From Clostridiales bacterium (GTDB lineage Bacteria; Bacillota; Clostridia; Christensenellales; CAG-138): a stretch of 64,000 bases of DNA. The DNA lies in assembly GCA_004554165.1 (NCBI GenBank), contig SFNQ01000009.1, positions 1 through 64,000 of the forward strand. Reading direction: 5' to 3'. Positions within the stretch are counted from its first letter, which is position 1. Each line of letters begins with the position of its first letter. The notes under the pieces were generated by a model, which was not told where the DNA came from, ran no database searches, and saw only the letters and a program-made list of their open reading frames with translations. Below are positions 25,348 to 35,153 of the stretch, piece by piece. The translations under genes were made by a program, and so were the position numbers.

Positions 25348-25620
25348 TCAAAAAGAGCAATGAGAAAAGATTTCGTTTCTCTTATAATCACAGTTCATTC
25401 CGCGCAGATATTTATAATATCGATATTGTTCTGCTGCTGAATAGTCTTCCGGCGTATCCGGCGTATCGTCCTTTGGACGGAGTTCTCTCGTCAATTGTTG
25501 TTGGGAACACTGGGCCATCATTATGATAACCAGAGCCGTCAGGCTAATGAAGTAAATCGTCCATGGGGTTTTAGGGCTCCACTTGCCAAATCGCGCTTTG
25601 ATTCTTTCAATGGTTTTCAT
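25348..25620 (-). CDS. Small single-pass membrane protein, unknown
   Basis: A 90-residue protein starting at an ATG with a perfect TAGGAGGAAACTT upstream. One membrane helix lies at about 19-39 (WTIYFISLTALVIIMMAQ), followed by a polar, charged C-terminal part. The stop codon sits at the edge of the IS481 remnant, so the original C-terminus may have been lost. I recognise no family. The excellent ribosome site is the main reason to keep it. Confidence 0.5.
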   Translation of the reverse strand: MKTIERIKARFGKWSPKTPWTIYFISLTALVIIMMAQCSQQQLTRELRPKDDTPDTPEDYSAAEQYRYYKYLRGMNCDYKRNEIFSHCSF

Positions 25621-26031
25621 AAGTTTCCTCCTATCTGTGCACAGGTGGAATCCAGGCTGTTTTAAAAAGCAGGAATGGGGACAGCGGCGGAGGCTGGAGC
25701 AAAACCCGGCAGAGGCACCCGTGTTGCAGCAAAACCATAGTCCCCCAGTAGCAGGGGGGAAATTTTCATTTGTTGTTTCAACAGATTTCCCATCGGGGTG
25801 AACGACAGCGCTGTTATGAAAGAATGAGGTAACATTCGTTCCGAGAGACGCCCCCAAGTAAGCTGTACCGCTGCCGGTAGCCGTTGTAGTCGGTGCAGGG
25901 AATTGATCTTGCACACCTACGGTCAAGTGCGCACTTTGGGCCGGTTAGGTGCGGCTGTTTATCAAAGAAGAAAAAGGCGCGCTGCAATTTCAAACAAACG
26001 CTCTGTGCTTCCGCGTCATGGCCGTCCCTGC
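25621..26031. other. Intergenic region without a supported gene
   Basis: The frame of the small membrane protein stays open upstream on the minus strand to about 25926, but without a ribosome site and with low-complexity sequence (APTTTATGSGTAYLG). I do not call it. No promoter or stable hairpin stands out. Confidence 0.5.
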
Positions 26032-27498
26032 TCAAGGCTGTTTTTTCCACTCCATGTAGAACTGATACAGACCCATTCTGGATTTGACGCCTACCTCTTC
26101 GTAAATCGCCGTGATATGGCGCTGACAGGTGCGCCGGGAAATATACAGACTTTCCGCGATCTCCTGTATACTGTTCTCGGTGTTGACCAGCCGGTCAAAC
26201 ACCTCTTTTTCTCTGGGCGTAAAGGCGTATTCTTCTGAAAAACACTCCAGTTTGTCCTTTTGCATCAGATCGATCGCCGCGCCCCGCTCCAATTCTTCCG
26301 TGAACGCTTTCTTTTTCACAACATAGGCGGCCATTACAATGCTGACCACTACGAACAGAAGCAGCGCAAGGACGATCTTCAGCATGTTATTCCCGGAACT
26401 CATCAGCGCAAGCGAACCGCCGGTTATGAGCGCGGCGCTTACATTGTTCGCCGTTCGTCCCATGCCCGCCCACAGCTCCGGAATCCGCATATAGCACGAA
26501 AGCTCCATAAAGCTTGCGGTAAAAAAGACGGCGAAGAACCCGGAGGACAGATAGAATACAATCAGCCCGATGAAAAGCGAACCCCCCAGTTGCAGTATCG
26601 CTATGCAGGTGGTCGATAACATCATCACGCAGTACATGATCATGTTCATAAACGCGCCTCGTTTGATGTCAAAGAGAAACCCGGCCGCCAGTCCGCTGCA
26701 CGCCAGAAGAATTCTCGGCCACTGGCCAATATCTATCTTCCCGACAGCATGCTGCAAGGTTACCGCATTGTCCAGCGTGCTGAAAATACAGGCCATAAAA
26801 GCCACAAGCAGGATCAACAGAATGCCGGGTGCGGATTCTCTTGATTTGCGAATCGTAAATTTTCCGGTATCCGCTGCATCGCTTTGGGCAGACGCATCTG
26901 CCGATGTCGTCTCTGCTTCAACCGCCCGCTCCGCTTTCAGCAAAAGCGCCGCAAGCGCCAGTAAAAAAAGCGAAAAGACCAGCACCTCCACGAAAGTCGA
27001 ACGGATCAGATTGTTGGTCGCAAATTGCAGCAGAATGCTCAGGGCATAGGCGATTCCCACTTGGCGGGCCAGATAGCGATTCGTTTCCAGCGTACACATG
27101 GAGAGGTGGTACGTCGCGCTGCCGAACAATCCGAGGATCAAAAACGCGGCCATCCCGGGGAACAATACCAGCGCATACGAGAATCGCCGCTCCATAAGAA
27201 AAATGCAGAACATCGCCGCTATCGCCAGCAGGAGGGTACAGATCTGCCTGATTCGTTTTTTCAGGCAGCGATGAAACAGCGGATACAGAAGGAAGCCCAG
27301 GGCGCTGATTCCCAGCGCATAATTCTGCGCTGCAACGGTGCTGTTGCCATCCACCATAAGGGCGATCAGCTTGACAAAGTAGTATTCTACACCCAAAAAC
27401 AGAAATGTAAAAATGCCCATCATCAAGATGGCGTTTATGGATGACTGTTTCCCTATCTCCAATTTCATATCGGTCTGAACTGCCCCTGCTCTGCTCAT
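26032..27498 (-). CDS. LuxR-family regulator with a 12-helix membrane domain
   Basis: A 488-residue protein. The first 400 residues make about 12 membrane helices, MFS-like, interrupted by a polar loop near 195-225. The C-terminal 65 residues form a LuxR helix-turn-helix: FTPREKEVFDRLVNTENSIQ followed by SRRTCQRHITAIYEEVGVKSR. Such proteins are thought to bind DNA while held at the membrane. An extended -10 (TGGTATAAT, 27510-27518) lies only 11 bases before the first ATG, so translation may be nearly leaderless. The alternative is the next in-frame ATG (MKLEIGK), ten codons later. Its target is unknown. Confidence 0.85.
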   Translation of the reverse strand: MSRAGAVQTDMKLEIGKQSSINAILMMGIFTFLFLGVEYYFVKLIALMVDGNSTVAAQNYALGISALGFLLYPLFHRCLKKRIRQICTLLLAIAAMFCIFLMERRFSYALVLFPGMAAFLILGLFGSATYHLSMCTLETNRYLARQVGIAYALSILLQFATNNLIRSTFVEVLVFSLFLLALAALLLKAERAVEAETTSADASAQSDAADTGKFTIRKSRESAPGILLILLVAFMACIFSTLDNAVTLQHAVGKIDIGQWPRILLACSGLAAGFLFDIKRGAFMNMIMYCVMMLSTTCIAILQLGGSLFIGLIVFYLSSGFFAVFFTASFMELSCYMRIPELWAGMGRTANNVSAALITGGSLALMSSGNNMLKIVLALLLFVVVSIVMAAYVVKKKAFTEELERGAAIDLMQKDKLECFSEEYAFTPREKEVFDRLVNTENSIQEIAESLYISRRTCQRHITAIYEEVGVKSRMGLYQFYMEWKKQP

Positions 27499-27509
27499 GT
27501 TAATATATT

Positions 27510-27518
27510 ATTATACCA
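27510..27518 (-). promoter_or_regulatory. Extended -10 promoter of the membrane LuxR gene
   Basis: The minus strand reads TGGTATAAT with no good -35. The first ATG of the gene begins 11 bases after the -10. Confidence 0.55.
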
Positions 27519-27540
27519 TACGGAACACCGGACGTCACTC

Positions 27541-28014
27541 TTTCATCGGAGATATTGTGTGAGCGGAACGATATACAGAATGCCATAGCCAGCGGCGCGC
27601 AATGAAGTCCATGCCGGCAGCGGCAACGGCTGAAAAATCGCGCGTTATCGGGCGACGTGTTTTCCCGCATTGTGGCGGGGACGGAATTGACGGAGCTGAA
27701 AAGTCCCAGGACGGTCGAACTTCAACCCGCAGGAAACCAGCTGGAGAGGCAAAAATTGGCTTGCAGTTTCTCTTCCGTTTGCCTTGGATGCATATGGTCT
27801 GAATCCCTCAGCGGGTGGTTTTCCCTTCTCTTTCGAGCGGCCCATGCAAACCAGTATCTTTGCGGTCGGCGCCCCTGAAACGTCCCCGTTTGTTGGAAAG
27901 ATAAGGCGCAAGAGCCGCAAGAATACCGGGCCTGTTTCAAGACTCAGCGGGCACAGCATCAGGGCAAACGGGGCCTTTCCCGACCGATGTTTTCTTATGT
28001 AAGTGCTGCTTTAG
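27541..28014. other. Decayed intergenic DNA
   Basis: No frame here has a good ribosome site or family resemblance. Short overlapping open frames on both strands look like degraded coding DNA. It connects the LuxR promoter to repeat B and the IS110 remnant. Confidence 0.5.
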
Positions 28015-28070
28015 CGGGTTGTTTTTTTTGTGCCGCCAGCAGCGAGACAGACCGAAGTACATAATAAAAA
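28015..28070 (+). repeat. Dispersed repeat B, copy 2
   Basis: It matches 1770-1820 in most positions, with small insertions in the T-run and near the end. On the minus strand both copies begin ATGTACTT and continue through TGGCGGCACAAAAAA. Confidence 0.6.
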
Positions 28071-28169
28071 AGGGTTTTACCCTATAGAATGGGGTAAGGG
28101 AAAAAGAGGAAGCATAACCGCTTCCAATCTTGTAGACAGCTAATACCAACTATGAGAAAAGGAGACCAA

Positions 28170-28634
28170 CTATGAAAAGTCAAGAGAGAAAAGAGAGGGG
28201 ATAGCAGAAGAAGCGCAGGCAAAGCAAGCAGGCCAGGAGGAGCTGGCGGAAAGGCGGATGACTGGATTCAGGGGGAGATTGAAAGCAACGTTGCGGGAGA
28301 GCAGCTTAAAGATAACCCGAACGAGCTTTTGGGCAGTATGCCCCAAGGCGCAGTAGTAGGACTTGCCTTGAGCGGCTTTGGAATCGTAGTAAGCGCCAAA
28401 CGTGGCATTGTTGAGCTGGACGTTGTGCGCGGCGTTCATGAGAGTATAGCGTAGCGTGGAGGAACCGCGTTTGGACATACGGTTACTGCAGGCGGAGAAG
28501 TTGACGGAATGAAGAACAGCGGGATCGAGACTTGCAAAGGCAAGCAGCTTGGAGGACTCCGCGAACCTTGAAACATCACCGATAGAGGAAAGGATCATCG
28601 CGCCGTTGATGACGCCGCACCCGCCCCCGGTCAT
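28170..28634 (-). pseudogene. IS110-family transposase remnant (C-terminal domain)
   Basis: The minus strand encodes INGAMILSSIGDVSRFAESS, then MSKRGSSTLRYTLMNAAHN and KAAQGKSYYCALGHTAQKL, the Transposase_20 domain of IS110 elements. The N-terminal RuvC-like catalytic half is missing. The break coincides with the edge of repeat A (28623), which supplies an ATG and ribosome site, so a truncated product of 154 residues could be made. It is very unlikely to transpose on its own. Confidence 0.85.
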
Positions 28635-28685
28635 GTTCTCCTTTCAGGAAAAATCGCGGCCCTGTCCCGGTTTTGCATGAAATAA
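28623..28685 (+). repeat. Dispersed repeat A, copy 2 (63 bp)
   Basis: Identical to 796-858 except for one base. It joins the IS110 remnant to the terminator region of the ribosomal operon. Confidence 0.8.
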
Positions 28686-28700
28686 GACGTTGCGCCCTGC

Positions 28701-28735
28701 AAAAAACCGTCCGCCATCACAGGATGGCGGACGGT
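28701..28735 (-). terminator. Terminator of the ribosomal protein operon
   Basis: A perfect 13-bp stem ACCGTCCGCCATC/GATGGCGGACGGT with a four-base loop is followed by TTTTTT on the minus strand, 38 bases beyond the rplQ stop. Confidence 0.92.
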
Positions 28736-28773
28736 CGTCCTTTGGGATGTATTTCTTTACCGGGACCCTGCTT

Positions 28774-29280
28774 TTACACAATCTCAAGCACGGCCATCTC
28801 GGCGGCGTCGCCACGGCGCGGCCCCAGCTTGTACATGCGGGTGTAGCCGCCCCTGCTGCCCTCGGCAGCCCGCTTATCCATGCGCGGCGCAATGTCGCGG
28901 AAGAGCTTCTCTACCACGGGATGCGCGCGGTCCGCCGTGCGCTCCCTGTACTCGGACTTGCTCTCGTCCTTCGCCTTGAACTCGGGTACATCGTACAGAT
29001 AAGCCATGATCTTGCGGCGCGCGGCCAGCTTCGAAGGCTTATCGATAATCTTCTCAACCTTGACGATCTGGGACTTCTCGTTGTGCGTCTCCTTCTCGAC
29101 GGTTTCGCTGTTCTGATATTCTTTCACAGCCAGGGTGATCAGCTTCTCGGCAATGGAGCGCACTTCCTTGGCGCGCGTCTCGGTGGTAACGATCTTGCCG
29201 TTCCAGATCAGCGCGGTGGTGAGGTTGCGCAGAATTGCTGCACGCTGGTCGCCGGCTCTGCCAAGCTTACGGTTTGCCAT
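28774..29280 (-). CDS. rplQ: 50S ribosomal protein L17
   Basis: A 168-residue large-subunit protein; [20 protein letters not shown] is the L17 start. It is longer than the common 110-130 residues because of a charged insertion between about 62 and 85 ([18 protein letters not shown]). It is the last gene of the S10-spc-alpha operon, 13 bases after rpoA and just before the terminator. Confidence 0.96.
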   Translation of the reverse strand: MANRKLGRAGDQRAAILRNLTTALIWNGKIVTTETRAKEVRSIAEKLITLAVKEYQNSETVEKETHNEKSQIVKVEKIIDKPSKLAARRKIMAYLYDVPEFKAKDESKSEYRERTADRAHPVVEKLFRDIAPRMDKRAAEGSRGGYTRMYKLGPRRGDAAEMAVLEIV

Positions 29281-29293
29281 GAGCTATTCCTCC

Positions 29294-30235
29294 TCAATCT
29301 TCATTGGTGCGCAGCGAGAGGCCAAGCGCACTGAGTTTTTGCTGCACTTCCTCGAGGGACTTGCGTCCAAGGTTGCGCACTTTCATCATCTCGTCCTCAT
29401 CGCGCTGCACCAGCTCCTCCACGGTGTTGATGCCTGCGCGCTTGAGGCAGTTATAGGAGCGGACGGAGAGATCCAGATCCTCTATGTTCATCTCAAGAAT
29501 CTTCTCCTTCTTGCTCTCCTCCTTCTCAACGAGGATTTCAACGCCCTGCACATGATCCGTCAGATTGATGAACAGCATCAGGTGCTCGGTCAAAATCTTC
29601 GCCGCCAGAGAAGCCGCTTCGTCCGGCTTGATGCTGCCGTCCGTCCATATCTCCAGCGTGAGCTTGTCGTAGTCGGTGATCTGGCCGACGCGCGTGTTGT
29701 CAACCGTAAAGTTGACCTTCGTGATCGGCGTGAAAATGGAGTCCACCGCGATCTGCCCGATGGGCATATCCGGACGCTTGTTGCGCTCCACCGTCACATA
29801 GCCGCGGCCGTGCTCAAGGATCATCTCCATGTGGAGCTTGCCATTTTCATCCAGCGTTGCGATATGCAGCTCGGGGTTGATGATCTCAACATCCGAATCG
29901 GGCAGGATATCGGCCGCTGTCACCTCGCACTCGCCCTGCGCGTCGATGACAACCTTCTTCGGTCCATCGCAGTGCAGTTTGCAGCAGAGCTCCTTCAGGT
30001 TCAGGATGATCTCGGTCACATCCTCCTTCACGCCCTCAATGGTCGTGAACTCATGCAGTACGCCGTCGATCTGGACGGACGTGACCGCAACGCCAGGCAG
30101 GCTGGACAGCAGGATGCGGCGCATCGAGTTTCCAAGGGTCGTGCCAAAGCCGCGCTCCAACGGTTCGACCACGAACTTGCCGTAGTTTTCCGCCAGTTCC
30201 ACACATTCGAGTTTGGGCTTTTCGATCTCTATCAA
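29294..30235 (-). CDS. rpoA: DNA-directed RNA polymerase alpha subunit
   Basis: A 313-residue alpha subunit with both parts: the N-terminal dimerisation domain ([20 protein letters not shown]) and the C-terminal DNA-binding domain ([20 protein letters not shown]). The frame stays open upstream with no credible start. I choose a TTG at 30235 because GAAGGAGGG lies seven bases before it and the product then begins [10 protein letters not shown], the usual alpha start. It lies 50 bases after rpsD. Confidence 0.95.
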   Translation of the reverse strand: MIEIEKPKLECVELAENYGKFVVEPLERGFGTTLGNSMRRILLSSLPGVAVTSVQIDGVLHEFTTIEGVKEDVTEIILNLKELCCKLHCDGPKKVVIDAQGECEVTAADILPDSDVEIINPELHIATLDENGKLHMEMILEHGRGYVTVERNKRPDMPIGQIAVDSIFTPITKVNFTVDNTRVGQITDYDKLTLEIWTDGSIKPDEAASLAAKILTEHLMLFINLTDHVQGVEILVEKEESKKEKILEMNIEDLDLSVRSYNCLKRAGINTVEELVQRDEDEMMKVRNLGRKSLEEVQQKLSALGLSLRTNED

Positions 30236-30285
30236 TAGTATACCCTCCTTCGGTTTTGTCGTTGTGGACAAGCCTTCTGTCAGGC

Positions 30286-30912
30286 TTACCTGGAGTAGTA
30301 CTCAACGATGAGATGCTCTTCGATCGTCAAGTCGATATCATCGCGCTGCGGCAGCGCAACGACCTTGCCGGTGAGCGACTCGGCGTCAAACTCGAGCCAC
30401 TTGGGAATGGTGCGGCTTGCGCCCTGCTCGCGGAGGCCCTTGAAGTACTCCAGATCGCGGCTCTTTTCACGGAGGCTGATGGTGTCGCCCACCTTGACCT
30501 GGTAGGAAGCGATGTCAACCTTCTTGCCGTTGACGCGGATGTGGCCATGGGTGACCATCTGGCGCGCCATGGGGCGGGACTCGCCAAAGTTGAGGCGGTA
30601 GGCCACGTTGTCCAGGCGGCGTTCAAGCAGCTCCAGCATGTTGTCGCCGGTAACGCCGCGCATGTTGGCCGCGACGTCATAGTATTTCCGGAATTGCGAT
30701 TCCAATACACCGTAAGCACGGCGAACCTTCTGCTTTTCGCGCAGCTGGATGCCATACTCGGACTGCTTCCTGCGGCCCTGACCGTGCATTCCCGGCGGGG
30801 TGTGGCGCTTGGTAACGGCGCACTTGTCGGAATAGCAGCGGTCGCCCTTCAGGAAGAGCTTCGTGCCCTCTCTGCGGCACTGTCTGCAAACGGAACCCGT
30901 ATATCTTGCCAT
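30286..30912 (-). CDS. rpsD: 30S ribosomal protein S4
   Basis: A 208-residue small-subunit protein that nucleates 16S rRNA folding. The N-terminus has the four zinc-type cysteines (CRQC at 9-12, then Cys26 and Cys31), and residues about 95-160 form the S4 RNA-binding domain. It is 15 bases after rpsK. The cysteine-containing form is typical of anaerobic Bacillota. Confidence 0.97.
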   Translation of the reverse strand: MARYTGSVCRQCRREGTKLFLKGDRCYSDKCAVTKRHTPPGMHGQGRRKQSEYGIQLREKQKVRRAYGVLESQFRKYYDVAANMRGVTGDNMLELLERRLDNVAYRLNFGESRPMARQMVTHGHIRVNGKKVDIASYQVKVGDTISLREKSRDLEYFKGLREQGASRTIPKWLEFDAESLTGKVVALPQRDDIDLTIEEHLIVEYYSR

Positions 30913-30927
30913 AGCTCTGTTCCCTCC

Positions 30928-31335
30928 TTAGACTCTTCTGCGCTTGGGCGGACGGCATCCGTTGTGCGGAATGGGCGTCACGTCCTTGATCATGTTGACC
31001 TCGAGACCCGCCGTTTGCAGCGCGCGGATGGCGCTCTCACGGCCGGAGCCGGGGCCCTTGACATACACTTCCACGGTGCGCAGGCCATGCTCCATGGCGG
31101 CGCGGGCTGCGGTTTCCGCCGCCATCTGCGACGCAAAGGGCGTGGACTTCTTCGAGCCGCGGAATCCCAGCGAACCGGAGCTGGACCAGGAGATCGCGTT
31201 GCCCTGAAGGTCTGTGATGGTTACGAGGGTGTTGTTGAAAGAGGAACGAATGTGCGCGGCGCCGCGCTCAATGTTCTTCTTTTCACGGCGCTTGCGGGAA
31301 GCTGCAGTTTTCTTGATTTTGGTTTGCTTAGCCAT
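30928..31335 (-). CDS. rpsK: 30S ribosomal protein S11
   Basis: A 135-residue protein of the 30S platform. [18 protein letters not shown] and the ending [12 protein letters not shown] are characteristic. It follows rpsM by 15 bases. Confidence 0.97.
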   Translation of the reverse strand: MAKQTKIKKTAASRKRREKKNIERGAAHIRSSFNNTLVTITDLQGNAISWSSSGSLGFRGSKKSTPFASQMAAETAARAAMEHGLRTVEVYVKGPGSGRESAIRALQTAGLEVNMIKDVTPIPHNGCRPPKRRRV

Positions 31336-31350
31336 CTTTCGCTGCCTCCT

Positions 31351-31719
31351 TTACTTTCTCTTGCCGCCCTGGGTGCGCTTGGGCCCCTTGCGGGTGCGGG
31401 CGTTCTGCTTGGTGCTCTGGCCGCGAACGGGCAGGCCCTTGCGGTGACGAACGCCGCGGTAGCAGCCGATCTCGACCAGTCGCTTGATGTTCATTGAGGT
31501 CTCGCGCCTCAAATCGCCCTCAACCTTCACGTTGTGGTCGATGTACTCTCTGAGCTTATTGACGTCGCTCTCGGCCATGTCGCGCACGCGCACATCGGGG
31601 TCAACGCCCGTTGCCGCCAGAATGTCCGACGCGGTTTTGCGGCCAATCCCAAAGATATAGGTCAATCCGATTTCAATGCGCTTGTCTCTGGGAAGGTCTA
31701 CGCCAGCAATACGTGCCAT
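31351..31719 (-). CDS. rpsM: 30S ribosomal protein S13
   Basis: A 122-residue protein of the 30S head that contacts the 50S subunit. [22 protein letters not shown] is the standard start, and the C-terminal basic tail ([13 protein letters not shown]) is present. Confidence 0.97.
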   Translation of the reverse strand: MARIAGVDLPRDKRIEIGLTYIFGIGRKTASDILAATGVDPDVRVRDMAESDVNKLREYIDHNVKVEGDLRRETSMNIKRLVEIGCYRGVRHRKGLPVRGQSTKQNARTRKGPKRTQGGKRK

Positions 31720-31826
31720 ATCGTTCCTTTACCTCCAAATTAAAATTTCAATTCGTTTTATTTCCATCCTGCCGGAATGCGCGGACACACCCGCGCACAG
31801 CCGCCCGGCGGGAGTTTATTTTCGGC

Positions 31827-31940
31827 TCAGCCCTGCTTCTGCTTGTGCTTGGGGTTTTCGCAGATGATCATGACACGGCCCTTGCGCTTGATGATTTTGC
31901 ACTTTTCGCAAATGGGTTTGACAGACGGTCTGACTTTCAT
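31827..31940 (-). CDS. rpmJ: 50S ribosomal protein L36
   Basis: A 37-residue protein, [20 protein letters not shown] at the start and [11 protein letters not shown] at the end. It is the zinc-binding form, with Cys11, Cys14, Cys27 and His32. The gap to infA is 25 bases and holds AAAGGAG. A 107-base gap to rpsM contains no other gene. Confidence 0.96.
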   Translation of the reverse strand: MKVRPSVKPICEKCKIIKRKGRVMIICENPKHKQKQG

Positions 31941-31965
31941 GGTCGTTCTCCTTTCGCTTTGTGTG

Positions 31966-32187
31966 TCAATTCTTTCCGCGCCAGGTAATGCGGCCGCGGT
32001 TCAGATCATACGGGGAAAGTTCTACCGTAACCTTATCCCCCGGGAGGATGCGGATGAAATTCATGCGCAGCTTTCCCGAAATCGTTGCAAGTATCGTGTG
32101 GCCGTTCTGGAGCTTTACCTCGAACATGGCGTTCGGGTGCGCCTCGGAAACGATGCCCTCGACTTCAATGACGTCCTGCTTAGACAA
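31966..32187 (-). CDS. infA: Translation initiation factor IF-1
   Basis: A 73-residue OB-fold protein that occupies the ribosomal A site during initiation. [24 protein letters not shown] and the ending GRITWRGKN are typical. It lies 10 bases after the KOW-protein gene. Confidence 0.97.
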   Translation of the reverse strand: MSKQDVIEVEGIVSEAHPNAMFEVKLQNGHTILATISGKLRMNFIRILPGDKVTVELSPYDLNRGRITWRGKN

Positions 32188-32197
32188 GCTATCCCTC

Positions 32198-32482
32198 CTA
32201 CTGCTCTGGCTTCACATTGTATCCAAGGGAGAGGATGTATTTCCGAATCTCCGCGTCAAACACCCTGGCGCCCTCGTTGAGCTTCGCCGCAATCGCGTCG
32301 GCCGTAACCGGCTCGATCCGGAGATGCTTCAGCTTCTTCTTCTTTGGCGCGGCCAGCTTTCTCGTCTCGCCGTCTGCCAGATACACATGGTTTTCATCGC
32401 ACAGGCCAACGATCAGGAACGTCCGCCCCTTGTCTCTGCCCGCCTTTGAGGTAACCACGCGGCCGATACACTCATGCTTCAT
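32198..32482 (-). CDS. KOW-domain RNA-binding protein (L14e-like)
   Basis: A 94-residue protein. Residues 5-40 ([20 protein letters not shown]) form a KOW-type SH3 barrel, as in L14e/L6e-like bacterial proteins. Its place between map and infA is the usual clostridial one, so it probably binds rRNA or the ribosome. It overlaps the map stop by four bases (ATGA). No mutant phenotype is known to me. Confidence 0.88.
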   Translation of the reverse strand: MKHECIGRVVTSKAGRDKGRTFLIVGLCDENHVYLADGETRKLAAPKKKKLKHLRIEPVTADAIAAKLNEGARVFDAEIRKYILSLGYNVKPEQ

Positions 32483-33243
32483 GCACTGTCCGCCTCCTCG
32501 TGCAGGGTCAGCAGCCTCGGTTCGCCATCGGTGATGACAACGGTATTCTCATAGTGGGCGGAGGGCAGACCGTCCGCCGCAACCACCGTCCAGCCGTCCG
32601 CAAGCTGCAAAATCCGCTCCGTGCCCAGGTTGATCATGGGCTCGATGGCAATGGTCATGCCCGCTGCAAGCCGCGGTCCGCGGCCGGCCCTGCCGTAGTT
32701 TGGCACATCGGGCTCCTCGTGCATGTTGCGGCCGATGCCGTGGCCGATCATCTCCCGCACAACGCCGTAGCCGCTGGATTCGGCATGCTGCTGAATGGCC
32801 GCGCCGATGTCGCCCACGCGACAGCCCGCCCGCGCATACCGAAGCCCCACGAAGAAGCACTCCCGCGTCACGCGCACCAGCTGCTGCACCTCCTCCGGCA
32901 CGCTGCCGATCAGGAAGGTGCGGGCGGCGTCCCCATGGAATCCGTCGAGGCAGGCCCCCACGTCCACGGAGAGGATGTCCCCGTCCTTTAGCCGGTAGCT
33001 GCCCGGTATGCCGTGCACGACCTGCTCGTTGACCGAGGTGCAGATGCTCCGCGGATAGCCGCGGTAACCCAGGAAGGAGGGCTCTGCGCCCTGGGAGCGG
33101 ATGTACCGCTCCGCTTCCCGGTCCAGCTCGCGGGTGGTGACGCCCACGCGGGCCAGCCGGCCCATCAGCGCAAGCGTTTCCTCGACGATCCGGCCTGCGG
33201 CGTCCATCCGCTGGATCTCCGCCGCGGATTTGATCGTGATCAT
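32479..33243 (-). CDS. map: Methionine aminopeptidase, type I
   Basis: A 254-residue metalloprotease that removes the initiator methionine from new proteins. The metal ligands are visible in SVDVGACLDGFHGDAART (two Asp), GHGIGRNMHEEP (His), AIEPMI (Glu) and the late YENTVVIT (Glu). It overlaps adk upstream by ATGA; the longer open frame seen upstream is the adk region and is not used. Confidence 0.96.
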   Translation of the reverse strand: MITIKSAAEIQRMDAAGRIVEETLALMGRLARVGVTTRELDREAERYIRSQGAEPSFLGYRGYPRSICTSVNEQVVHGIPGSYRLKDGDILSVDVGACLDGFHGDAARTFLIGSVPEEVQQLVRVTRECFFVGLRYARAGCRVGDIGAAIQQHAESSGYGVVREMIGHGIGRNMHEEPDVPNYGRAGRGPRLAAGMTIAIEPMINLGTERILQLADGWTVVAADGLPSAHYENTVVITDGEPRLLTLHEEADSA

Positions 33244-33857
33244 CGCAGTGCCGCAGCGATCTGCGCAGTGACCGCATCCACAGTCTGGTCGCCGTCCACC
33301 GTGGTCAGCAGCTGCCGCGATGCGTAGTAGTCGATCAGGGGCTGGGTCTGCGCCTCGTAGACGCGGAGCCTGTTCTGCACGGTTTCCGCCTGGTCGTCGT
33401 CCCGCTGATAGAGCGTGGCGCCGCATTTGTCGCAGGTTTCCGCAGTGTAGTTCGATACATGGAAGGCCGCGCCGCAGCCCGGGCACATCCTTCTGCCGCT
33501 GATGCGATCCACCAGCCGTGCAAAGGGCACGTCGATGTTGATCACACAGTCGATTTCGCACAGCGCGGACAGCGCGTCCGCCTGAGCGACCGTGCGCGGG
33601 AACCCGTCAAAGAGAAATCCACCGGCGCAGTCCGGCTGCTGGATGCGGTTTTTCACCATGCCGATGATGACGTCGTCCGGAACCAGCTCGCCGCGCTCGA
33701 TGATCGCCTTCGCGGCAAGCCCCAGCTCCGTACCCTCGCGCATCTCGGCCCGCAGCATGTCGCCCGTACTGATATGGGCGATCTTCTGCGCGGCCGCGAT
33801 GCGTTCTGCCTGTGTACCCTTGCCCGCGCCTGGCGGGCCAAGAAAGATCAGCTTCAT
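33240..33857 (-). CDS. adk: Adenylate kinase
   Basis: A 205-residue enzyme that interconverts ATP, ADP and AMP. The P-loop GPPGAGKGT is at 7-15, and the lid carries a four-cysteine zinc site (CPGC and CDKC, about 127-150), as in Gram-positive enzymes. It is slightly shorter than the usual 214-217. It follows secY by 15 bases. Confidence 0.97.
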   Translation of the reverse strand: MKLIFLGPPGAGKGTQAERIAAAQKIAHISTGDMLRAEMREGTELGLAAKAIIERGELVPDDVIIGMVKNRIQQPDCAGGFLFDGFPRTVAQADALSALCEIDCVINIDVPFARLVDRISGRRMCPGCGAAFHVSNYTAETCDKCGATLYQRDDDQAETVQNRLRVYEAQTQPLIDYYASRQLLTTVDGDQTVDAVTAQIAAALR

Positions 33858-33872
33858 GATGCCTTTCCCTGC

Positions 33873-35153
33873 TCAGTTGAGGAAGCCCTTGTAGTGCCGC
33901 ATGAGCATGTGGCTCTCCAGTTGATCCGTCGTCTCGATTGCCACGCTGACCATAATCAGGATGCTGGTGGCGCCGAAGGAGCTGGTCTGACCCAGCAGGC
34001 TCAGCGCGATGGTCGGCAGAATCGCCACGACGGCGAGGAACAGCGACCCAAACAGGGTCAACCGGCCGCTGATCTTGGCCAGATGGTCGCTGGTCGGCCT
34101 GCCGGGACGGATGCCCGGGATAAAGCCGCCGTTCTGCTGGAGGTTCTTCGACATCTCGATCGGGTTAAAGGTGATCGCGTTGTAGAAATAACCAAAGCCG
34201 ACGATCAGCAGCGCGTAAACGATGTAGTAGATGACGCTGGCCTGTCCCAGATACTTCGTATAGAAGCTGTAGAACCCGCTCTGCGGCCAGAACTGGGCGA
34301 TCATGCCCGGGAACTGGAGGAGCGTCATGGCAAAGATCAGCGGAAGGACGCCGTTTGCGTTCGCCTTGATGGGCAGGTAGGTGCTCTGGCCGCCGTACAT
34401 CTTGCGGCCCACCACGCGCTTTGCGTACTGCACAGGGATACGGCGCTGCGCCTGATCCACATGCACCACAAGCGTAATCATGCCGACCACCAGCACGAGG
34501 AGCAGCGCGAATGCCCAGACCGGCATGACCTGCGTGAAGAGCTGCTGCACCCAGCCGATGACCGTGGGAACCACGCGGGAGACGATGGAGGCAAAGATCA
34601 GCATGGAGATGCCGTTGCCGATGCCGTTCTCCGTAATGCGCTCACCGAGCCACATCAGGAACGCGGTGCCCGCCGTTGCGCAGATGCCGATCACGGCAAG
34701 CGCCATCCAGTGGGGCAGCGTGCTGGACAGGTACGAGGTGCCTGCGGCCGCTGCTTTCTCAAGGCCCACAAAGATGCCGATGGACTGCACCATGGCAAGG
34801 CCGATGCCGACGTAACGGGTGATCCGCTCGATCTTCTCGCGGCCGCCCTCCTCCTTGCTGAGCCGCTCCAGCGAGGGGAGCGCAATGGTCAGCAGCTGCA
34901 TGATAATGGACGCCGTAATGTAGGGCGAAATACCCATCGCAAACAGCGTGAACTGCGAGAAGGAGCTTCCGGTCAGAAGATCGAGGAAGCCAAGGATATC
35001 GTACTGCTGAACAGCTTCCGACAACAATGCGACGTTTACGCCCGGAATCGGGATAAAGCAGCCGAGCCGATAGATGACGATGAGAAGCAGCGTCATCAGC
35101 ATCTTTCTGCGGATATCCTTGATCTTGAATGCGTTGATAAACGTCTTGAACAT
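33873..35153 (-). CDS. secY: Protein translocase subunit SecY
   Basis: A 426-residue channel protein with ten membrane helices. FFNPIEMSKNLQQNGGFIPG-like sequence (FNPIEMSKNLQQNGGFIPGI) and IPIPGVNV near the start are family hallmarks. Its ATG shares one base with the rplO stop (TGATG), giving tight coupling. It moves Sec-dependent proteins, including the lipoproteins and sortases of this window. Confidence 0.97.
   Translation of the reverse strand: MFKTFINAFKIKDIRRKMLMTLLLIVIYRLGCFIPIPGVNVALLSEAVQQYDILGFLDLLTGSSFSQFTLFAMGISPYITASIIMQLLTIALPSLERLSKEEGGREKIERITRYVGIGLAMVQSIGIFVGLEKAAAAGTSYLSSTLPHWMALAVIGICATAGTAFLMWLGERITENGIGNGISMLIFASIVSRVVPTVIGWVQQLFTQVMPVWAFALLLVLVVGMITLVVHVDQAQRRIPVQYAKRVVGRKMYGGQSTYLPIKANANGVLPLIFAMTLLQFPGMIAQFWPQSGFYSFYTKYLGQASVIYYIVYALLIVGFGYFYNAITFNPIEMSKNLQQNGGFIPGIRPGRPTSDHLAKISGRLTLFGSLFLAVVAILPTIALSLLGQTSSFGATSILIMVSVAIETTDQLESHMLMRHYKGFLN

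Noticed and set aside
25621..25926. In-frame upstream extension of the small membrane protein
   Set aside because: No ribosome site, low-complexity sequence, and a perfect site at the internal ATG.
31741..31826. A further small gene between rpsM and rpmJ
   Set aside because: The gap has no frame with a ribosome site; it is only a slightly long spacer.
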